A stretch of 64,000 bases of DNA from an uncultured Acidobacteriota bacterium (GTDB taxonomy: Bacteria; Acidobacteriota; UBA6911; RPQK01; JAJDTT01). The stretch is taken from positions 1 through 64,000 of the forward strand of contig CATOST010000036.1 of the NCBI GenBank assembly GCA_951812665.1, given 5' to 3'. Under the pieces are notes generated by a model. The model saw nothing but the letters and a program-made list of their open reading frames with translations, ran no database searches and was not told the origin of the DNA. The first letter of the stretch is position 1, and every line of letters starts with the position of its first letter. This document shows positions 1-8,735 of this stretch, piece by piece. The translations under genes were made by a program, and so were the position numbers.

Positions 1-312
1 CTGCGAAAGCGTAGAATCGGTCCATATTCCCCCGATTTCTCGGCGAATAGACCAACTATGCACCTCCAAATCGTGAAAATCCGGCCTCGATTCTCCACTT
101 TCTCGCTACGATCATTTCTACCGCGCAGACTCCTAGACGCGCTCCAATGCGGCTTCCAGGCGATAGATCTGGTTGCACTGGCCGCATCTCCTGAAACGGC
201 CGCCTTCCGGTCGGGACCACGCCGCTGGAGAATGGCATCTGGCCATAGCCCTGTTACCGGTTGGTTTTCTGCTGTACGATCCATTGTAGGACCTCTCAAC
301 CGGGAGGAAATC
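1..312. other. Intergenic leader at left edge
   Basis: No convincing gene is visible here. The reading frame of the downstream sialidase-like gene stays open back to an ATG at 58, but the predicted extension lacks low-complexity or domain signal and precedes a better start with a ribosome binding site at 313. No recognisable terminator or consensus promoter was found. Confidence 0.4.
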
Positions 313-1641
313 ATGATCGACCAATGCAATCAGCGTCCAAAGCACGAGAAAAGGATCGTGTTTCTCCTCGCGTCCTGGCTGTGGGCTTCCGGCTTTGCAC
401 CGCAACCCCACCTTCTTGCCGCCGGCGAAACAACGACGGTGAGGTTGCAGTATCTGACCGTGCGTCTGGGAGAGCCGATCCAGGTAACGAAAACCATAGG
501 TCATGCCTGGTTTCCGACTCTGGCCAAATTTCCTTCCGGCGAATTGATGGTGACCTATGCCGTGTCAGCGGATTCGAACGCGAATCCCTATTCGGTTCGT
601 GCCTTTCAGATCTCTAGAAATGGCGGTCGCAGTTGGGGACACCGCTATGACCTTATCACCGACCTTCAACCATCCATCTTCGTACCTCTGGGGGATGGAT
701 CGCTTCTGACCCTCCTCGCCCACCTCTACCAATCCGATCCGGAGGAAAGACACAATCTTCACACCAGCTACAACCGGTTCGAGCGTGGTGGGAACCGCGT
801 TGTTGTAGAACCGGCCGGCGTCCGGGTCGTGGACTGGCCCTGGCCGGTGGGCACGTTTCCGAGCGAGATGCCTCGAACCAACTGGATTGCCCGACTGAAG
901 TTTTGCGGCGATGCCCTGCAGGTGGGCGATCGTCTCCTAGCCAACGGTTACATGAGGACCGGGGGGAACCTGGAACCTCGAAAGGAAGAGAAGGTGATCA
1001 GCCTGCTCTTTGTTTCTGAGGATCAGGGACGGACATGGCGGTACTTCTCAACCGTGGCTGATCCTTTTGTGATGACTGCTGACGCCAAGAGGCGGGATCC
1101 TGAAGACCCGCGTTACCCGGGTCGGCCCTGGCCCCAGGAACTCCTCGAAGCCAGTGAGACATCGATGATCCAGTTGGCCGATGGAGACCTCATGGCGGTG
1201 TTTCGCGTCGGCAGTTTATTGGACCTGGGCCGGGCCTACAGCAGCGATGGAGGCCGTTCCTGGACCCAGGCGGAGCCCATCCCCCCCTTCAGCGTGGAGC
1301 CGAGCATGGTTCGCACCCAGAATGACACCATCGTGCTCTCCAGCGGCCGCCCCGGTCTACGTGTGTGGTTCTCAACCGACGCCCGTGCGCAGACCTGGCA
1401 GGACATCGACATCCTCGAACATCACAACCGCTGGGCGCCGGATGCCGGCTACCGTATTTCCCAGCAGGGCCGAAGGGGCGGAAGGGGTCAGACCACCTCT
1501 TACACGGAGATCGTGGAGATCTCGGCCAACCGGCTGCTGCTGGTGTACGACCGCGCTCCCTTCGGCTGGGATCCGACCCCCGTCGATTCCGGTGAACGGA
1601 GCCGTGTTTTCGTCATGCCGATCGAGGTAAAGCGGGATTGA
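313..1641 (+). CDS. Secreted BNR/sialidase-fold protein (copy A)
   Basis: Predicted exported six-bladed beta-propeller of the sialidase/neuraminidase superfamily, 442 residues. The start at 313 is chosen because GGGAGG lies six bases upstream and a hydrophobic signal segment follows (about residues 16-36, ending near LLAAGE); the in-frame ATG at 58 would bury that signal. Asp-box type repeats (S-x-D-x-G-x-x-W) are seen as SRNGGRSW, SEDQGRTW and SSDGGRSW, with further degenerate ones. Family knowledge says this fold cleaves or binds glycans, but I cannot assign sialic acid as the substrate. The next gene, 74 bases downstream on the same strand, is a paralogue of identical length, so the pair probably arose by tandem duplication and may be co-transcribed. 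Confidence 0.8.
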   Translation: MIDQCNQRPKHEKRIVFLLASWLWASGFAPQPHLLAAGETTTVRLQYLTVRLGEPIQVTKTIGHAWFPTLAKFPSGELMVTYAVSADSNANPYSVRAFQISRNGGRSWGHRYDLITDLQPSIFVPLGDGSLLTLLAHLYQSDPEERHNLHTSYNRFERGGNRVVVEPAGVRVVDWPWPVGTFPSEMPRTNWIARLKFCGDALQVGDRLLANGYMRTGGNLEPRKEEKVISLLFVSEDQGRTWRYFSTVADPFVMTADAKRRDPEDPRYPGRPWPQELLEASETSMIQLADGDLMAVFRVGSLLDLGRAYSSDGGRSWTQAEPIPPFSVEPSMVRTQNDTIVLSSGRPGLRVWFSTDARAQTWQDIDILEHHNRWAPDAGYRISQQGRRGGRGQTTSYTEIVEISANRLLLVYDRAPFGWDPTPVDSGERSRVFVMPIEVKRD

Positions 1642-1715
1642 CCGGGGAGCCCGCCTTGGTCTTGTCTGGAAGTTCCGCAAAACACCAAGGCACTTAAGTT
1701 GCAAGGGGAGGCGGT

Positions 1716-3044
1716 ATGGACCATTGGTATGACAACAACGCATGGTCGAAGCGAATGCTGCTGCTCTCAGTGCTAGTGGCTATTTCTATCTGCGGCCATG
1801 CCCAGCGAATTCATGCTTCGGACATATTCGCGCCGGAAAAAATGACCGGGGTGAAGTTGGCAGGGCTACAGGTGCGCCTGGGCCGACCCATCCAGGTGAC
1901 CGCCCAGAGGGCTTGGCGGAGCGGTTCCGATGGACCTTGGGCGTTCATTCATCCTGTTCCCGCCATCGCAAGATTCCCTACTGGCGAACTCATGGTGACC
2001 TACTCGCTGGTGGCGGATACGAACGAAGAGCTCCTTTACCTCAGGGCCTTCCAGATCTCCAAGGATGGGGGCAAGACCTGGGGGCATCGGTACGACCAGA
2101 TTCCCGATCATCAGCCCTGGATCTACTTTCCCCAAGCCGACGGCTCCCTGCTGGCCATTCCGTCCCATTTCTATCAGTCAGACTCCAAGGACAGACATAA
2201 CCTGCATGCTCCATACTGCCGCTTTGAACAAGGAGGAGATCGGATCATTTTTGAACCGGGTGGGACGAGAATCGTAGACTTGCCCTGGGCCGTGGATATG
2301 TTTCCCAGCCCCATCCCACGAACGAACTGGATTGCACGGACCAAACTGGACGGCAACGCCTTTGAACTGGAAGGGAAGATTTTCGTTACCGGATACCTGA
2401 GCACAAGATCATACCCGGAGATATTGATGAGCAACCTGCTCTTTGTCTCCGAAGATCGGGGACGGACCTGGCGCTACTTTTCGACAATCTCCGATCCTGC
2501 CGTCATGCCCGACTCACCCAAGAGGGGGGCCAACGGCCCCAGCGAAACGGCACTCATCCAGCTTGAGGACGGAGATCTGATGGCAGTGTTTCGCGTAGGC
2601 AGCGGCCTCCCCTGGTACCTCCACCGAGCCTACAGCAGTGATGGGGGCCGAAACTGGACGAAAGCGAAATCCATCCCCGCCTACAGCGTGGAACCCAGCA
2701 TGCTGCGCGTCGCCAATGGAACGATCGTCATCTCAACCGGCCGCCCAGGTATATGGCTTTGGCTTTCCACGGACCACCGAGGTGAGAGTTGGCAGAGCAT
2801 CGATATCAAAGAGCATCACAACGGATGGGCGCCTGACGCAACCTATCGCATCGGTTCCTACGCTTACGACACAGCCACTCCTGGTCGTGAGGGACGCACT
2901 CAAACCTCGGCCTATACCGAAATGGTGGAAGTCTCACCGAATCGGCTGCTTCTCGTTTATGACCGCGGAGCAAAACCAAAACCCGCCCACGAGGGCGATT
3001 TCACCCGCATCTTTGTTCTGCCCATCGAAATACAGCGGAAATGA
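1716..3044 (+). CDS. Secreted BNR/sialidase-fold protein (copy B)
   Basis: Paralogue of the preceding gene, also 442 residues, starting at an ATG preceded by AAGGGGAGG. An N-terminal hydrophobic segment (about residues 12-30) indicates export. Asp-box-like repeats are SKDGGKTW, SEDRGRTW and SSDGGRNW. Blocks shared with copy A include GELMVTY, LRAFQIS, PRTNWIAR, LLFVSED.GRTWRYFST and GDLMAVFRVGS, so the two copies align along their whole length with moderate divergence. Copy B has a longer loop before the first propeller blade and lacks an acidic insert that copy A has near residue 270. Function is probably glycan recognition or hydrolysis outside the cytoplasm; the substrate is unknown. Confidence 0.8.
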   Translation: MDHWYDNNAWSKRMLLLSVLVAISICGHAQRIHASDIFAPEKMTGVKLAGLQVRLGRPIQVTAQRAWRSGSDGPWAFIHPVPAIARFPTGELMVTYSLVADTNEELLYLRAFQISKDGGKTWGHRYDQIPDHQPWIYFPQADGSLLAIPSHFYQSDSKDRHNLHAPYCRFEQGGDRIIFEPGGTRIVDLPWAVDMFPSPIPRTNWIARTKLDGNAFELEGKIFVTGYLSTRSYPEILMSNLLFVSEDRGRTWRYFSTISDPAVMPDSPKRGANGPSETALIQLEDGDLMAVFRVGSGLPWYLHRAYSSDGGRNWTKAKSIPAYSVEPSMLRVANGTIVISTGRPGIWLWLSTDHRGESWQSIDIKEHHNGWAPDATYRIGSYAYDTATPGREGRTQTSAYTEMVEVSPNRLLLVYDRGAKPKPAHEGDFTRIFVLPIEIQRK

Positions 3045-3139
3045 GCTCGACCATCTCCTGGGAAAGAAGGAGAAACTATGGAAGAAGGAAGCACGGTGAT
3101 CGAATCGTAAACTCTCCGCTAACAGAGGATGCCGCGTCA

Positions 3140-4321
3140 CTAAGAAATCGAGCCAATCCCATATGCGCCGTGGAGCGATTCTCCCTGGCCAAAGCGTGTC
3201 ATGGAGTACTCGCTGATGGGCAGTCGCGGTTCAAGGCCAAGCACGCTCTGAGCCAACGCTTCGCTGATCGTTGGAGCCAACTTGAAGCCGTGACCACTGA
3301 ACCCAACCGCAACGTAGATACCCTCCAGACCCGGTACAGGCCCCACCAGGGGGTTCCAATCGGGCGTGATGTCGTAAGGTCCGGTCCAACTTGCCGTACA
3401 TTCTGCCGTGCGGAAAAACTCAGGCATCCGTCTGGAAATCAAGCCGCCGATACGAGCGATGTGAGCTTGATCCACGTGGTCGGTGAGCGAATCCGGATCC
3501 TGAATCGGATCACCGTGATCACCCGTGCCGACGAGCACTGTCCCTCCTCTGTCCGATCGAAGATAAATCTTGTCAGGCGTCGTCATGTCTTTCACTATGG
3601 GCCAATCGAGTTGGTAGGGTTGATCGCCCTTGAGCGTGATGACTTTGTGTCGGCTAACGACATAAGGAAACTCGACACCGATCATTTTCCCAACCGCCTG
3701 AGTCCAAGGACCAGCGGCGAGCACGACAATTGAGCTTTCGAAGTCGCCGCTGGGAGTCTGGATGGTCTTTACCTGTCCATTGAGGCGGATTCCGGTCACC
3801 GGAGTGTTGGTCTCGATGGTCACCCCGAGACCTTGGGCGCGCCGGGCGTAAGACGTCGTGGTCAAGTAGGGGTCGCAGAAGCCGCCGCGTGTGTCGTAGC
3901 CGATGACCTCAACGTCGTCGAGATAGAGCAGCGGGTGGATCCGCGCGGCTTCTTCACGCGAGACAGTCGTCGTGTCGATACCATGCTCGTTTTGCCTGCG
4001 AAACACGGCTTGCATCGGTTCACCGTAATCCTCCGGACCAAGGATCAAGTAGCCTGTACGGCGAAAGCCGGCGTCCCCGCCGACGATCTCGCCGAAATTC
4101 TCGAATATCTTCAAGCTTTCGACGGAATGGATGAGATTCGTCTGAATCGAATAGTGGGTGCGCGAAGCGGCGCAAGATTTCGCCGTACCCCCGGAGCAGA
4201 TCGCCGTACGTTCAAGAAGCACCACATCATTGGCGCCGTTCTTGGCTAGGTTGTAAGCGATACTGCAACCATAGACCCCCCCACCAATGATGATGATATC
4301 GGATGTTCTATTCGTCCGCAT
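3140..4321 (-). CDS. FAD-dependent oxidoreductase, DAO family
   Basis: Flavoprotein of the D-amino-acid oxidase/sarcosine oxidase/glycine oxidase superfamily (393 residues). The N-terminal Rossmann motif GGGVYG (residues 13-18) binds FAD ADP-ribose, followed by an acidic strand end (LLERT). A second FAD contact region is typical at the C terminus, where VAVGFSGHGFKLAP matches the family's conserved GxxGHG motif. It probably oxidises a secondary or tertiary amine or amino acid in the cytoplasm; the exact substrate cannot be read from sequence. TGGAGG sits nine bases before the ATG. It is followed downstream by unrelated genes, and the upstream region is unusually A+T-rich with a perfect palindrome. 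Confidence 0.85.
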   Translation of the reverse strand: MRTNRTSDIIIIGGGVYGCSIAYNLAKNGANDVVLLERTAICSGGTAKSCAASRTHYSIQTNLIHSVESLKIFENFGEIVGGDAGFRRTGYLILGPEDYGEPMQAVFRRQNEHGIDTTTVSREEAARIHPLLYLDDVEVIGYDTRGGFCDPYLTTTSYARRAQGLGVTIETNTPVTGIRLNGQVKTIQTPSGDFESSIVVLAAGPWTQAVGKMIGVEFPYVVSRHKVITLKGDQPYQLDWPIVKDMTTPDKIYLRSDRGGTVLVGTGDHGDPIQDPDSLTDHVDQAHIARIGGLISRRMPEFFRTAECTASWTGPYDITPDWNPLVGPVPGLEGIYVAVGFSGHGFKLAPTISEALAQSVLGLEPRLPISEYSMTRFGQGESLHGAYGIGSIS

Positions 4322-4332
4322 GCCGCGCCGCC

Positions 4333-4364
4333 TCCAAAATATAAATTATATAATTGTCAAGATA
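4333..4364 (-). promoter_or_regulatory. A+T-rich promoter/operator candidate with palindrome
   Basis: Just upstream of the flavoprotein start, a block almost devoid of G+C contains the perfect 12-base palindrome AATTATATAATT at 4344-4355. On the minus strand TTGACA precedes it and TATATT follows, but the spacing is too short for a standard sigma-70 promoter, so this may be an operator or an alternative promoter architecture. Confidence 0.35.
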
Positions 4365-4537
4365 CTGAAACTGCGATCCAAGACGCAACCCCTTGGCACC
4401 CCTGAAACACGGGCCGGGACCAATTCGGAAGGCCGGATTCCTGGACTGGAATTGGGGCGAATTTCAGAAGAAGACAAGGGGAATGTCACAAGTGAGGATG
4501 ATGATGAGTTTCCCGGTGTTGGCAGCGTGACTCATCA

Positions 4538-5572
4538 CTATTCTTGCAACGACAGTTCTATATTTCCCAGATGAGCCACGAACTCGCCTGTGATGTCGGC
4601 AGAAGGTTCAGGCGTCTTCGTCATTTCGTAGTCGTAGACATTCAGAACGCTCCACCAGCCCCTCTCGCTTTGAAGAGCCAGTAATCCTTTCTGTACAGCC
4701 TCCGCAATTCCACGATCCCTGGGATCTCTCGTCAACCGATACGTCCAAGCCGCTCCCCACCCAATCTTCCCGCTCTGGGGCTGGCGGTACACATCCTCAG
4801 CGCAATACCGGGTTGCCTCCAGGAATCGCTGAGACAGTTTCAACCATTCCTGCTCACCGGTGGCAGCATGCAAGGAGGTTAGAAACGCGGCGGCAATACC
4901 GTATTGGTAATATCGTTGACTCACCTCCGACGTGGATACGCAATACTCTCGCACTCGATCTTCCGGAAAGTCTACGACGAGTCCGCCACGAGAGTGCCAG
5001 ACGAAACAGAGTCGTTTCGACAGGTCAGGCTGCTCGTCGTAGAGGTTTCTCATCCAGCGCCCCGTAGCCCGTGCCAAGTCCAAGCGGCCTCCCCATACGC
5101 ACGCAATCCCAGCCATAGCCGTCGTCATGATCTCTTGAGACCCGTCTCCTTGCTCTCGTCCTTCAGCGGTCGTAAAGAATCCACCACTGCGACTATCGTG
5201 GAAAGTGGAAAGGAATCTCAGGATTGGATAGGCGATATCGAACCGGCCTCTTGACATAGCCGCCACGATGATCCAACCATGGGCGTAGATGCGAAAATCT
5301 TCGAACCATGGGCAGCCTGTTCCGTCCAGATCTCCATTTTCTTTTAGATATCTGCCGGCGAAGTAGTCGAGCATTCGTTCCGTGGCAGCACTGTGACCGG
5401 TCACCGCCAGACCGTAACAGACTTTGTAGTAGTCACTCAGACTTGCAGCGTGACGCAACGAGCCGTCACTCTGCATTTGAGCCTTGAGCCACAAAGCTCC
5501 CTTCTGGGCACCTGAATCGCACGCCGGCCTGGAGACCTCGGAGTGGTCCGACGCCGTTGGCTTTTTACTCAT
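4538..5572 (-). CDS. Predicted alpha/alpha-barrel (six-hairpin-like) protein
   Basis: 344-residue protein without a visible signal peptide; the ATG is preceded by GGGAGGG at good spacing. Repeated helical hairpins with aromatic and glycine-rich loops (GCPWFEDFRIYAHGWI, SRSGGFFTT, KIGWGAAWTYRL, ERGWWSVLNVYDYE) resemble six-hairpin glycosidase or N-acylglucosamine-2-epimerase-like alpha/alpha toroids. These folds act on unsaturated uronides, arabinosides or hexosamines, but no catalytic residues could be assigned with certainty. It lies between the flavoprotein and a TIGR04076 protein on the same strand, so it may belong to one transcription unit with the gene starting at 5954, which is only 58 bases upstream. 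Confidence 0.6.
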   Translation of the reverse strand: MSKKPTASDHSEVSRPACDSGAQKGALWLKAQMQSDGSLRHAASLSDYYKVCYGLAVTGHSAATERMLDYFAGRYLKENGDLDGTGCPWFEDFRIYAHGWIIVAAMSRGRFDIAYPILRFLSTFHDSRSGGFFTTAEGREQGDGSQEIMTTAMAGIACVWGGRLDLARATGRWMRNLYDEQPDLSKRLCFVWHSRGGLVVDFPEDRVREYCVSTSEVSQRYYQYGIAAAFLTSLHAATGEQEWLKLSQRFLEATRYCAEDVYRQPQSGKIGWGAAWTYRLTRDPRDRGIAEAVQKGLLALQSERGWWSVLNVYDYEMTKTPEPSADITGEFVAHLGNIELSLQE

Positions 5573-5630
5573 CGATGTGTCCCTCCCTCAGATATCGATG
5601 CCAGACATTTCACTATCGGTAACCATTCAT

Positions 5631-5954
5631 TCAAACCGATTCGTCTTCCTCAACTCGTTCCAATTTGAAGAACACGGGTCTGAAACCATCCGTGCAGCAA
5701 GTCACGAAGACCCCGGGTTTGACACCGACCATATTGCCTCCTCGGGCCAGGACCACGACATACTTCTGAATGTCTGTCCATGCCCAGTCACTGAAGCCGT
5801 CAGGCATGTGCCCATCCGAGAAAAACTCCTGGCCCACTGCGAAATCATGGCAACAGCCACGTGGCTTCCACTCAAAGCCTTCCGTGTAGGCATCGACAAA
5901 ATCCCGATTGAAGGTTTTGCGCAACACGGTAATCCGGACCTTCTTCGCTATCAC
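5631..5954 (-). CDS. TIGR04076 family protein
   Basis: Small cytoplasmic protein (107 residues) of the TIGR04076 family, whose function is not established. Family-like blocks are KVRITVL near the N terminus, GQEF, MPDGFSDWAW, VVVLARGG and CCTDGFRPVFF, with several cysteines (CCHDF, CCTDG) that could bind a metal; metal binding is inference. I chose the GTG at 5954 because AGGAGAGAG lies seven bases upstream and the family consensus begins right after it; an in-frame TTG at 5993 gives a longer, less likely product. It is 58 bases upstream of the alpha/alpha-barrel-like gene on the same strand and is probably co-transcribed with it. Confidence 0.75.
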   Translation of the reverse strand: MIAKKVRITVLRKTFNRDFVDAYTEGFEWKPRGCCHDFAVGQEFFSDGHMPDGFSDWAWTDIQKYVVVLARGGNMVGVKPGVFVTCCTDGFRPVFFKLERVEEDESV

Positions 5955-6196
5955 AAGTGAACTCTCTCCTGGGAAACGGACCCTCTCCCCCAAATCATCA
6001 ATTCATTCTCAGGAGCCTGCGGAAATCGACGGCTATGGGTCGTGGGCTTGGCTCGGTAGCGATTCGACGGTTGACCCATCCGAATGCAAGACCGTCGGAG
6101 GCAGCTACTCAAGAACCCTCTTCGGTTCACCCTGTCCTCAATCCCGCCCATGGGGAATTCGAAACAAGTTTCTATCTCCTTACCTACGGCGAGGGG

Positions 6197-7387
6197 CTAA
6201 TTAACCACAAACAGATCCGGACTCTCCGTCGTCAGGAGTTCGTGACCGGATTCGGTGATGACCAAAAGGTCCTCCCAGACCAGGGGACCATCCTCCGGCA
6301 GGAAATAGGGCTCGCTGCTACAGACGATTCCTGGTTCAAAGACCGTTTCATCCCAGGGGGCGATCCTGGGAGGCTCACCGAGAAGCATGCCCATTCCATG
6401 CCCCACAATGACTCCTGGATTCGGAAGTTGGTGTCGCCGACACTCGGCAACATAAACCTCGTAAACCTCGGCCGTGCTCACTCCGGGCCGAAATGATTCC
6501 AACATTTTGTCGTTTAAATCACGCAGCCTTTGGTACAGGTCTTTCTGCCGGTGACTCGGGTGGCCTAGAACCGCCAGGCGATCATAATCGCAACTATAAT
6601 CCTGCACCCAACACCCTCCGTCCAGGCAGATGAGGTCCCCCAATTCGAGCGGCCGGCCCGTGGGCACTCCAAATAATGGAATTTCCGGCTGCAGCGGACC
6701 CGCCGCCACAAACCCGAACGACGGCCGGTCACCCCCCACTTCGAGGATTTTCCGGAAGAAGAGATTCAGGACCTGACCATCCGTCATGCCGGGCTTTAAC
6801 TGGGCGAATGTCCGCTGCCGCGCTTCTCCCGTGACCTCAGCGGACCGTTTCAATAACTCCAATTCGGCAGGGGACTTTCGCATGCGCACCTTCCAGATCG
6901 GATCTGAAGCATCGTGAAACTGTGCGTCCGGGAGTCTCGCGCGCAGCCGCTCGAAGTCTCCAACGGGCATCCCCATCCGGGTGTCATGACCCAGTTCTAC
7001 ACCGATTCTGCCACGCTCCAGACCGCGTGCTCGAAGGAGATCTGTAAGTTCGGCAACGGGCGCACAACCGTAGGGAACTTCCTCGGATGTCGAATAAATT
7101 CTGTGCTCTGAGATGGGCGAGTTGATCCGGGTGTCGGCGACTCGCGAATTATGAATGAGTACGACCGGATCTTGGCTGACGGGGATCAGAACGAATAGAG
7201 GGCGGGTCTGGATCAAGCGGGGCAGAAGGGAACGGATGCCGGCAAAGTAGGTGATGTTGTCGTCCCCGCTAACCAGCAGGGCGTCCAGACGGGCAGCCTG
7301 CAGTTCTCCTCGGATCCTGTTCTGACGATATTGATATTCTTCGGCAGAAAACAACATTGGAGATCTCTTCGGAGAAACTCCTGTCAC
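6197..7387 (-). CDS. M24 family metallopeptidase (Xaa-Pro peptidase-like)
   Basis: Pita-bread-fold enzyme of family M24B, related to Xaa-Pro aminopeptidase/prolidase and creatinase. It has an N-terminal creatinase-like domain (about residues 15-165) and a C-terminal catalytic domain (about 175-390). All five metal ligands expected for the family can be placed: Asp256 (CLDGG), Asp267 (SCDYDR), His330 (VGHGMGM), Glu359 (SSEPYF) and Glu372 (VWEDLL). It should therefore be an active two-metal hydrolase, probably cytoplasmic, cleaving X-Pro peptides or a related amide. The start is uncertain: GTG at 7387 or ATG at 7357, neither with a strong ribosome binding site. It is divergent from the MBL-fold gene across 246 bases. 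Confidence 0.85.
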   Translation of the reverse strand: MTGVSPKRSPMLFSAEEYQYRQNRIRGELQAARLDALLVSGDDNITYFAGIRSLLPRLIQTRPLFVLIPVSQDPVVLIHNSRVADTRINSPISEHRIYSTSEEVPYGCAPVAELTDLLRARGLERGRIGVELGHDTRMGMPVGDFERLRARLPDAQFHDASDPIWKVRMRKSPAELELLKRSAEVTGEARQRTFAQLKPGMTDGQVLNLFFRKILEVGGDRPSFGFVAAGPLQPEIPLFGVPTGRPLELGDLICLDGGCWVQDYSCDYDRLAVLGHPSHRQKDLYQRLRDLNDKMLESFRPGVSTAEVYEVYVAECRRHQLPNPGVIVGHGMGMLLGEPPRIAPWDETVFEPGIVCSSEPYFLPEDGPLVWEDLLVITESGHELLTTESPDLFVVN

Positions 7388-7633
7388 TGAATACGGGAGG
7401 TAGCCCGCCCCGACTCACTCCAGAAAAATTCGGCCAAAAGGTTCTTTTCTCAGATAATTTATAAGAAAATTGGGAGGAAGACAACGGCAATGTGGTTGCG
7501 GGTTCCGCATTTCCCGTTTAATACAGAACCGCCTTTGCATTACGACATGGAGGAGCTAACCTTCCAGGGAAAGATCCGGTAGCTACCAATTTTCAGGGCC
7601 GGTCGTGGTCCGTAGCAGCGGGGGAACAGCCAC

Positions 7634-8521
7634 ATGAAAATCACTTTACTCGGAACCGGGTCGCCGACACCTTCGGTAATGCGTGCCGGTTCCGGCTACC
7701 TGGTGGAAACGCCGCAAGAAGTTTTTGTGTTCGACTGCGGGCCCGGTTCCTACCGGCGTTTTCTCGAGACGGGGAAACAGCCGACCGAGGTCACTCAACT
7801 CTTTGTGACCCACTGGCATTACGATCACTGCACTGATCTTCCGCACTATGTTCTTCAGCGCTGGGATCAGGGGGCGGGGAAGATTCCCGAGTTGAAGATC
7901 TTTGGTCCTCGGCCGATCCAGCGAATCTTGGAAGCCCTGTTTGATAAAGACGGGGTATTCGATTCCGATTTGGAGGCTCGGACGAAGAACGAAGCCAGTG
8001 TGGCGCTTTATCATGCCCGTGGCGGCACTGGGACGAGAGAACGGCCGAGGCCCATCATTGCCGAGGCGAAGCATGGGTCCGAGTTCCGGGGAGACAATTG
8101 GAGGGTCCGGGCCATTGAAGTTCCCCATGCTCAGCCGTATCTGCGGTGCCTGGCCTATCGATTGGAATCCGAGGGGACCACATTGGTTTACAGTGGAGAC
8201 TCAGGTCCGACCGATCGCATGGTCTCCTTTTCGGAAGGCGCTGACGTTCTCATTCACATGTGCCATTACCTCACGGGGACGGAGTTCAACGAGGCCATGG
8301 CAAGGGGTTGTGGGAGCCCTGGAATGATTGGCGCTCTGGCCCGTAACGCAGGTGTCAAAACGGTCATTCTGACTCATATTACGGGACAGATCGACAGGCC
8401 GGGAGTGCGAGAGCAGGTCATCTCGGAAGTTTGTGAGATCTTTCAGGGCACGGTTATTTTTGGAGAAGACCTGACTGTCGTCTCCCCCGAGTCGATTGGT
8501 CTGGTAGAAGCACCACTCTAA
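7634..8521 (+). CDS. MBL-fold metallo-hydrolase (RNase Z-like)
   Basis: 295-residue metallo-beta-lactamase-fold hydrolase. The signature HxHxDH is present as THWHYDH (His60, His62, Asp64, His65), with later ligands consistent with a binuclear Zn site: GDSG near residue 194 and LTHITG near 259. The opening LLGTGSPTP is the glycine-rich start typical of the RNase Z/arylsulfatase-like branch. Members act on phosphodiesters, sulfate esters or lactones; the full tRNase Z exosite is not recognised, so I do not call it rnz. No signal peptide is visible. It stands alone, divergent from the M24 peptidase gene. Confidence 0.8.
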   Translation: MKITLLGTGSPTPSVMRAGSGYLVETPQEVFVFDCGPGSYRRFLETGKQPTEVTQLFVTHWHYDHCTDLPHYVLQRWDQGAGKIPELKIFGPRPIQRILEALFDKDGVFDSDLEARTKNEASVALYHARGGTGTRERPRPIIAEAKHGSEFRGDNWRVRAIEVPHAQPYLRCLAYRLESEGTTLVYSGDSGPTDRMVSFSEGADVLIHMCHYLTGTEFNEAMARGCGSPGMIGALARNAGVKTVILTHITGQIDRPGVREQVISEVCEIFQGTVIFGEDLTVVSPESIGLVEAPL

Positions 8522-8735
8522 ACTCGAGTCTCTAGGTGACAGACAGGAGACGGTTTCAGGTGGCTAGGAGTCTGCGCCGAAGGAAAAGCCGTAGGAACAA
8601 TGGTAGAGGAAATTAACCTATCCGCGACAAAAAAGGGTCACATTTTGTTCTAAATTAGGGGAGAGATGCTCATTTTGGCTGTATTTTCGGCGTTGTTAGG
8701 GATGGGTTCCCATCGTCTCGCCTTGAGAACGTCCG

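Noticed and set aside
3041..3733. Open frame of 230 codons beginning at the sialidase copy B stop
   Set aside because: It is antisense to the DAO flavoprotein along most of its length and encodes no recognisable domain.
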